Source: Betaproteobacteria bacterium
Lineage (GTDB): Bacteria; Pseudomonadota; Gammaproteobacteria; Burkholderiales; Ga0077523
DNA: 64,000 nucleotides
Assembly (NCBI GenBank): GCA_016713305.1
Contig: JADJPK010000011.1
Location: 124,001-188,000 of the forward strand
Direction: 5' to 3'
The position numbers and the translations under genes are program-made. This document shows positions 58,520 through 64,000 of this stretch, piece by piece; positions within the stretch are counted from its first letter, which is position 1; each line of letters opens with the position of its first letter. The notes below the pieces were generated by a model. The model was not told the DNA's origin. It worked only from the letters and a program-made list of their open reading frames with translations, and made no database searches.

Positions 58520-59722
58520 ATGAACGTCTTCGGCGTGGCATCAGCAGTGCTGGCTGCAATGGTCTTCGTCTCGCCCGCATGGGCACAGAAAAAGTATGGT
58601 CCGGGAGCCTCGGACACGGAGATCAAGCTGGGGCAGACCATGCCCTACAGCGGTCCGGCCTCGGCGTACGGAGCCATCGGCAAGGCCGAGACCGCCTACT
58701 TCAAGATGATCAACGACCAGGGCGGCATCAACGGCCGGAAGGTGAACCTGGTGAGCCTCGACGACGGCTATTCGCCCCCCCGCGCGGTCGAGCAGACACG
58801 CAAGCTGGTGGAGGAGGAACAGGTGCTGGCCCTGTTCCAGCCGCTCGGTACGCCGTCCAACACCGCCATCCACAAGTACGTGAACGCGAAGAAGGTGCCG
58901 CACCTGTTCGTGGCCACGGGAGCGACCAAGTGGGGAGATCCGAAGAACTTCCCCTGGACCATCGGCTTCCAGCCCAGCTACCAGATCGAGGCCAGGATCT
59001 ACGCGAAGTACATCCTCAAGGAAAAGCCGAACGCCCGCATCGCGGTGCTCTACCAGAACGACGACTACGGCAAGGACTATCTGAAGGGCTTCAAGGACGG
59101 CCTGGGCGCCAAGGCGAACGCCATCGTCGCCGAGGCGAGTTACGAGGTGACCGACCCGACGGTCGATTCGCAGATCGTGACGCTGAAGTCCTCGAACGCC
59201 GACGTGATGTTCACCATCGCCACGCCCAAGTTCGCCGCCCAGTCCATCCGCAAGGTGGCCGACCTGGGGTGGAAGCCGCTGCATCTGCTCAACAACGTCT
59301 CGGCTTCCGTAGGTGCGGTGCTCACGCCTGCCGGTCTGGACAAGTCCGTGGGTCTGGTGACGGCGCTTTATCTCAAGGACGCCACGGATCCTCAGTGGGC
59401 CAAGGACGCGGGAATGCAGCGCTGGCGGGACTTCATGTCCAAGTACATGCCGGGCGCCGACCTGTCCGACATCAATCACGTCTACGGATACGGCGCGGCG
59501 CAGCTCATGACCGCGGTGCTCAAGAGCTGCGGTGACGATCTGTCCCGCGAGAACCTCATGAAGCAGGCGACCAGCGTGAAGGACGCCACGACGGATGTCC
59601 TGCTGCCGGGAATCAAGTACAACACGAGCACCACCGACTACTTTCTCGTCGAGCAGCTGCAGATGGCGCGCTTCGACGGCAAGCGGTGGGTGCTGTTCGG
59701 AGACGTGATCGGTCACGAGTGA
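58520..59722 (+). CDS. Orphan Liv-type substrate-binding protein 1
   Basis: A 400-residue type I periplasmic binding protein with a signal peptide (VASAVLAAMVFVSPAWA). Mature motifs are IKLGQTMPYSGPASAYGAIG, LVSLDDGYSPPRAVEQTRKLV, LFVATGATKWGDPKNFPWTIG and YEVTDPTVDSQI. The ATG at 58520 has GGGAGGG upstream. It lies directly before a close paralogue and has no permease or ATPase gene beside it. The set is typical of the large betaproteobacterial HAAT binding-protein pool for carboxylates, amides or aromatics. Ligand unknown. Confidence 0.93.
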   Translation: MNVFGVASAVLAAMVFVSPAWAQKKYGPGASDTEIKLGQTMPYSGPASAYGAIGKAETAYFKMINDQGGINGRKVNLVSLDDGYSPPRAVEQTRKLVEEEQVLALFQPLGTPSNTAIHKYVNAKKVPHLFVATGATKWGDPKNFPWTIGFQPSYQIEARIYAKYILKEKPNARIAVLYQNDDYGKDYLKGFKDGLGAKANAIVAEASYEVTDPTVDSQIVTLKSSNADVMFTIATPKFAAQSIRKVADLGWKPLHLLNNVSASVGAVLTPAGLDKSVGLVTALYLKDATDPQWAKDAGMQRWRDFMSKYMPGADLSDINHVYGYGAAQLMTAVLKSCGDDLSRENLMKQATSVKDATTDVLLPGIKYNTSTTDYFLVEQLQMARFDGKRWVLFGDVIGHE

Positions 59723-59810
59723 CGGCCGCCGCGCCCCTGGACGGGAGCCTGCGGCATAATCGGCCGGCGCATTCGACAGACTCGCAACACAACGATTGGA
59801 GGAGATGCAC

Positions 59811-61013
59811 ATGAAGCGCTTCGTGGGCGCCCTGGTGGCGCTCGCCCTGACAACCGCCGGCGCCGCACAGGCCGAGAAGAAGTACGGGCCGGGTGTCACG
59901 GACAGCTCGATCAAGATCGGCCAGACGATGCCTTACAGCGGACCGGCGTCCGCCTACGGCGTCGTGGGCAAGGCCGAGGTCGCGTACATGGCCATGGTGA
60001 ACGAGCAGGGCGGCGTCAACGGTCGCAAGATCGATCTGCTCTCGCTGGACGACGGCTACAGCCCGCCCAAGACCGTGGAGCAGACGCGCCGCCTGGTGGA
60101 GCAGGAAGAAGTGCTGATGATCTATCAGTCGCTCGGCACGCCCACCAACACCGCCATCCAGAAGTATCTCAACGCGAAGAAGGTCCCGCACATCTTCCTG
60201 GCCACCGGTGCGGCCAAGTGGGGCGAGCCGAAGACCTTCCCGTGGACCATGGGGTTCAATCCCACGTACCAGATCGAGGCGCGGATCTACGCACAGCACA
60301 TTCTCAAGACCCGCCCGGACGCGAAGATCGCCGTGATCTATCAGAACGACGACTTCGGCAAGGACTACATCGTCGGGTTCAAGGGGATGCTGGGCGACAA
60401 GGCGGCGAAGATGATCGTCGCCGAGCAGACCTACGAGGTGACGGACCCGACGGTCGATTCGCAGGTCGTGTCGCTCAAGTCGAGCGGCGCGGACATGCTG
60501 CTCACCTTCGCGACGCCCAAGTTCGCCGCGCAGGTGATCCGCAAGGTGGGCGAACTCGGCTGGAAGCCCACGCACTACCTCACCAATGTCTCCGCCTCCG
60601 TCTCCGCCGTGCTGCAGCCTGCCGGTCTCGACAAGGCCACCGGCATCATTTCCGCCACCTACTTCAAGGATCCCACCGACCCGCAGTGGAAGAACGATCC
60701 GGCGGTGAAGACCTGGGAGGCGTGGATGAAGAAGTACCACCCTTCGGGCAGTCTGGAAGACGGGCTCAACGTCTACGGCTACATCGCGGGACAGGCACTC
60801 GTGCACCTGCTCAAGGCCTGCGGCGACGATCTTTCGCGCGAGAACATCATGCGCCAGGCGGCGAACCTCAAGAAGGTGGAACTCGCGCTGCTCCTGCCCG
60901 GGGTGACTCTCAACACGAGTCCGGCGGATTTCTATCCCATCGGCGAGATGCAGCTTGCGAAGTTCGACGGCAAGCGCTGGGTGCTGTTCGGAGAGATTCT
61001 GAGCGGTCGTTGA
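59811..61013 (+). CDS. Orphan Liv-type substrate-binding protein 2
   Basis: 400 residues. Start MKRFVGALVALAL at the ATG at 59811, with GGAGGAG at 59798-59804. The signal peptide ends at AAQA. It matches the preceding gene along its whole length, about two thirds identical by eye, for example IKIGQTMPYSGPASAYGVVG and TYEVTDPTVDSQVVSLKSSGAD. A CATAAT -10-like box at 59755-59760 may give it its own promoter. The tandem pair probably arose by duplication and may bind related ligands with different affinity. Confidence 0.93.
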   Translation: MKRFVGALVALALTTAGAAQAEKKYGPGVTDSSIKIGQTMPYSGPASAYGVVGKAEVAYMAMVNEQGGVNGRKIDLLSLDDGYSPPKTVEQTRRLVEQEEVLMIYQSLGTPTNTAIQKYLNAKKVPHIFLATGAAKWGEPKTFPWTMGFNPTYQIEARIYAQHILKTRPDAKIAVIYQNDDFGKDYIVGFKGMLGDKAAKMIVAEQTYEVTDPTVDSQVVSLKSSGADMLLTFATPKFAAQVIRKVGELGWKPTHYLTNVSASVSAVLQPAGLDKATGIISATYFKDPTDPQWKNDPAVKTWEAWMKKYHPSGSLEDGLNVYGYIAGQALVHLLKACGDDLSRENIMRQAANLKKVELALLLPGVTLNTSPADFYPIGEMQLAKFDGKRWVLFGEILSGR

Positions 61014-61154
61014 TTTCCACACGGCGGCGATGGCTGCCGCGAAAGGAGCCGGTGCGAGCCGGCTGCAGAACACCGGTGCAGGCCGGATCCGGAACCCGAC
61101 CTGCGGGCATGCGCAACAGCGCGTTCGCCGCAGGCACAGGAGAGGTGAATTCGC

Positions 61155-61913
61155 ATGAACGACAAGTTTCTGACCGGCCGCGTCGCGGTCATCACGGGCG
61201 GCAATCGCGGCATCGGGCGCGCGACGGCGCTGGCTCTGGCAGGCGCGGGCGCCAAGGTCGCCATTGCAGGACGAAACCAGGAAAAGCTGGCCGAGACCAT
61301 GGCACTGCTCGAGAAGGCGGGTGCCGATGCGGCAGCATTAACGTGCGACGTTCGCGACGAAGCGCAGGTGAAGAAGCTGGCGGACGACGTGATGAAGCGC
61401 TTCGGCGCCGTTCACATCCTGATGAACAACGCCGGCACGGCGATCCGCAAGAACGTGATCGACTTCACCATGGACGAGTGGCGCATGCTTACCGACACCA
61501 ACATCACCGGTGTCTGGCTCTGCTGCAAGTATTTCGTTCCGCACATGAAGGGGCAGGGCTACGGACGCATCATCAACCTCACCTCCATCATGGCGCACGT
61601 GACGAGCACCGGGCGCGGCGTCTATTCCGCCACCAAGCACGCGGTGGCAGGTCTCACCAAGGCGCTCGCGCTGGAACTGACCGAAGACAAGATCACGTGC
61701 GTGGCCATCAGTCCCGGTTTCATCGCCACGGATCTCACTGCGCCGCTGCGCGCAGATGCCGCCAAGAACCAGGCGCTGATGGACCAGACCCCCATGCACC
61801 GCTGGGGCGAGGCCGACGAGATTGCTTCACTCGCGCTCTACATCTGTTCCGACAAGGCGGCGTTCATGACCGGCAACGACGTGCTGATGGATGGGGGGTG
61901 GTGCGCGCAGTGA
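61155..61913 (+). CDS. SDR-family oxidoreductase
   Basis: A 252-residue classical short-chain dehydrogenase of the gluconate-5-dehydrogenase/KduD-like look. The cofactor motif TGGNRGIGR is at residues 14-22, NNAGTA follows, then the active site LTSIMAH with the serine and YSATKHA with Tyr/Lys, and ISPGFIATDL. It lies 141 bp after the second orphan binding protein on the same strand and may handle the imported compound. Frame intact. Confidence 0.91.
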   Translation: MNDKFLTGRVAVITGGNRGIGRATALALAGAGAKVAIAGRNQEKLAETMALLEKAGADAAALTCDVRDEAQVKKLADDVMKRFGAVHILMNNAGTAIRKNVIDFTMDEWRMLTDTNITGVWLCCKYFVPHMKGQGYGRIINLTSIMAHVTSTGRGVYSATKHAVAGLTKALALELTEDKITCVAISPGFIATDLTAPLRADAAKNQALMDQTPMHRWGEADEIASLALYICSDKAAFMTGNDVLMDGGWCAQ

Positions 61914-61919
61914 CGATGT

Positions 61920-62822
61920 TCAGTCTCCGAGTGACGGCATGTGGTCTTGGCGGCGTCGAGGACTCCACTCCCGGATGAACGCCGCCACGGCCTCCAGCAC
62001 CGGCACATCGCCCGTTGGCCACGGCCAGAGCGCCATCAGTGTGCGCGCGTGCCCGGCTTCGGGAAACGTGATCAACTGCACCGGCACCTGGACGGCACGC
62101 AGCGCCGCGGCGAGGCGGACACTGTTGCCGGGCCGAACGCGCTCGTCGGCCTCGCCGGTGAGCAGCAGCGCGGGTGGCGAGTTCGCCGACACGTACGCGA
62201 TCGGCTGCGTGGCCGGCCAGCGATCGCGCGGACCGAACACGATCTGCACGACCGGGTCCACGATCGGCAGGAAGTCGTAGGGCCCCGAGAGTCCGATCCA
62301 CCCACGGACGTCGTGTGCCGGATCCAGGCCAACGCCACGCAGCCATCGCGCATCGAGGGCCAGCATCGCGGCGTTGTACGCGCCGGCCGAATGCCCCATG
62401 AGGAAAAGGCGGGACGGGTCGCCGCCGTGGTCGGCCGCGTGGTCGCGTGCCCAACGTACGGCAGCGGCGCCGTCTTCCAGAAAATCCGGAAAGCGCGCCT
62501 CGGGATGTACGCGGTAGTCAGGCACGATCGTCACCCACCCTCGCGAAGCCAGCGAGCGCGCAACGAAGCGGTATTGCGCCCGGTCACCCTCCTGCCACGC
62601 GCCACCGTAGAAGAACACGACGACCGGACGTCCGCTCGAAGGCTCGACGGGCGCCACCACGTCGAGGCGATGGCGGGGATTCTCGCCGTAGGCGATGCCG
62701 TGGATTTCGCGCAGGCCGTTCGCGGGCGTGATGGCACTCAGAACAGTGAGCGGTGCCCAGACAGCCGCGGCGGCGAGCGCCATCAGAAGGGCGATGAAAG
62801 CGAAGAGGAATCGGCGGACCAT
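61920..62822 (-). CDS. Alpha/beta hydrolase (carboxylesterase-like)
   Basis: A 300-residue hydrolase with an N-terminal membrane anchor or signal (FLFAFIALLMALAAAAVWAP). The oxyanion loop is FFYGGAWQEG, an HGG variant, and the nucleophile elbow is GHSAGAYN. The acid and base are probably in GEADERV and EAGHARTLM. This matches BD-FAE/Est-type esterases acting on small acyl esters at the membrane or in the periplasm. The start at 62822 was chosen at the hydrophobic segment. It converges with the SDR gene 6 bp away. Confidence 0.86.
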   Translation of the reverse strand: MVRRFLFAFIALLMALAAAAVWAPLTVLSAITPANGLREIHGIAYGENPRHRLDVVAPVEPSSGRPVVVFFYGGAWQEGDRAQYRFVARSLASRGWVTIVPDYRVHPEARFPDFLEDGAAAVRWARDHAADHGGDPSRLFLMGHSAGAYNAAMLALDARWLRGVGLDPAHDVRGWIGLSGPYDFLPIVDPVVQIVFGPRDRWPATQPIAYVSANSPPALLLTGEADERVRPGNSVRLAAALRAVQVPVQLITFPEAGHARTLMALWPWPTGDVPVLEAVAAFIREWSPRRRQDHMPSLGD

Positions 62823-63106
62823 GGTTCGAAGGATACGAGCGGTGGGACGATCCGGATGTAGCCTCGGGCAGGGCGAAAGGCCACAGAGCCGTGACATCGA
62901 GCACGGGGCGGGCGATGCCTCACGGGCGGTCTGCTTTCCACCCCGCGGCGCTTGTCCGGGCAGCACGATCGTCTCGCGGCGAACGCGGCACGTGCCGGCA
63001 CGCGGAAAACACGCGTCGCTCGCGCTTTGCTCGTCCTCTCCAAGCCTTCGGCCCTTCTCGACACCCGTCGAGACGGACCCGAACGCTGCAGGAGACCTGT
63101 ACTCGT

Positions 63107-64000
63107 TCAGCCTGGTGATGGCGCCGGGTCGGGTCCGGGCGTGACATCAGCATCCTGAGCCGCCGCCGCGATCATCGCTGCCCGGGTGGCCGGCGTCTCC
63201 AGGCTGATGCGCCCGAGCGCGCCGGCGCGATAGTCCTGCAACAGGATCAGCGACGCCTTCTCCAGATCGAGACCGCCACCGCGCAGCTGGCAGCCGCGCC
63301 GGCGCGCGATGGCCTCGATCATGGCGTGCACGTCCAGCGCAGCGGGATCGAAGCCGTAGCGCGACTTCAGCGCCGATGGATAGCGGCGCTTCAGCAGCTC
63401 CGCGAGAAATGCCGCCACCTCTTCCTCCATCACGGCGTTGGTGCCCACGGCGTGGCTCGCCGCCAGCATCAGCCCGTCGGAGGGATGCACGATCTTCGGC
63501 CACAGCAGGCCGGGCGTGTCGGTGAGCGTCATGCGCGGACCCATGGAGAGGCTCTGCTGCGCCTTGGTCACCGCCGGCTCGTCGCCCACCTTCGCCACCT
63601 TGCGCCTGACCAGGGCGTTCATGAGCGTGGACTTGCCCGCGTTGGGGATGCCCATGATCATCATGCGCAGCGGCTTGGTGCCGTCGTTGCGGTGCGGCGC
63701 GAGCGCCTGGCACAGCGCGATCACCTTCGCCGCGTCGCCGGCATTGCGGCAGCTGAGCGCCACCGCCCGGAAATCCTTGCGCGCGGGCATGGCCGCGAGC
63801 CACTCGCGCGTGGCCGCCGGGTCGGCGAGGTCGGCCTTGTTGAGCACCCGCAGCCGCGGGCGCTGCCGGTGGGCGCACAACTCGGCGATCATGGGGTTGG
63901 CGCTCGCCTGGGGCAGGCGGGCATCGACTACCTCGATCACGACGTCCGTGCGCGCCATGGTTTCGGCGGCCTTCTCGCGCGCGAGGGCCATGTGCCCCGG
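63107..64000 (-). CDS. ylqF: Ribosome biogenesis GTPase YlqF/RbgA (5' end outside window)
   Basis: A circularly permuted GTPase that helps 50S ribosomal-subunit maturation. The order G4-G1-G3 is visible: NKAD at about residues 51-54 from the first in-window methionine, GIPNAGKST at 114-122, and LTDTPG at 157-161. The minus-strand sequence reaching the window edge reads PGHMALAREKAAETM, the usual family N-terminal stretch, so the true start lies beyond position 64000. The C-terminal RNA-binding domain is complete, with a proline-rich end. Confidence 0.95.
   Translation of the reverse strand, partial: PGHMALAREKAAETMARTDVVIEVVDARLPQASANPMIAELCAHRQRPRLRVLNKADLADPAATREWLAAMPARKDFRAVALSCRNAGDAAKVIALCQALAPHRNDGTKPLRMMIMGIPNAGKSTLMNALVRRKVAKVGDEPAVTKAQQSLSMGPRMTLTDTPGLLWPKIVHPSDGLMLAASHAVGTNAVMEEEVAAFLAELLKRRYPSALKSRYGFDPAALDVHAMIEAIARRRGCQLRGGGLDLEKASLILLQDYRAGALGRISLETPATRAAMIAAAAQDADVTPGPDPAPSPG

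Overview
The window looks like a chromosomal segment of a GC-rich (about two-thirds G+C by eye) betaproteobacterium, most likely of the order Burkholderiales. The evidence is the density of branched-chain-amino-acid-type (Liv/HAAT) ABC systems with orphan binding proteins, GntR/FCD regulators, GMC and CaiB-type catabolic enzymes, two RND efflux systems, and housekeeping genes of betaproteobacterial type (QueG, YlqF/RbgA, DUF2905, DUF4124). No rRNA, tRNA, CRISPR, prophage or insertion sequence was seen. Taxonomy is inferred, not proven.

Layout. 0-10 kb: a GntR regulator with an acyl-CoA ligase, diverging from a cassette of RraA-type aldolase, ketopantoate-reductase-like enzyme, aldehyde dehydrogenase and zinc alcohol dehydrogenase. 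This cassette converges on a split transketolase plus an L-threonate-dehydrogenase-like enzyme and looks like a catabolic route for a (perhaps branched) sugar acid or polyol. 10-20 kb: HDOD protein, lysine 2-monooxygenase (DavB-type), two hydrolases, acyl-CoA dehydrogenase, a poly-G artefact beside two ~78-bp repeats, an MFS transporter, a ParDE-like toxin-antitoxin pair, and a GntR-PhyH dioxygenase pair. 20-29 kb: one long minus-strand run: CoA-transferase, HMG-CoA-lyase family enzyme, GMC oxidoreductase, binding protein, LivH, fused LivM-LivG, LivF. 29-39.6 kb: a second Liv system with two binding proteins, an SDR dehydrogenase, a GntR/FCD regulator with matching operators, a carboxymuconolactone-decarboxylase-family protein and an iron alcohol dehydrogenase. 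39.6-50.2 kb: an HAE1-type RND pump and a CusCBA/Czc-type metal RND pump with a small His-containing exported protein at its head. 50.4-57 kb: QueG, a small membrane protein, and a MacAB/TolC-like tripartite exporter. 57-64 kb: Raf-kinase-inhibitor-like protein, DUF2905, DUF4124, two tandem orphan Liv-type binding proteins, SDR, esterase and the YlqF/RbgA GTPase cut by the window edge.

Sequence quality matters here. About twenty genes between 6 and 49 kb carry 1-nt indels (and one amber codon) although conserved protein sequence continues on both sides. The genes from 49.8 kb to the end are clean. Most of the breaks look like assembly or read errors, worst at 29-34 kb. Broken genes are therefore given as single reconstructed loci.

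Regulatory sequence is informative. A perfect 20-bp palindrome lies exactly between the -35 and -10 boxes of the first GntR gene. Three TTGTC(T/A)GACAA sites lie at FCD-regulator promoters or in front of the second Liv cluster, which suggests self-regulated substrate-responsive switches. I found no defence island or plainly new molecular machine. The best candidates for undescribed biology are the RraA/ketopantoate-reductase/split-transketolase cassette and the two Liv-coupled catabolic operons with unknown substrates.
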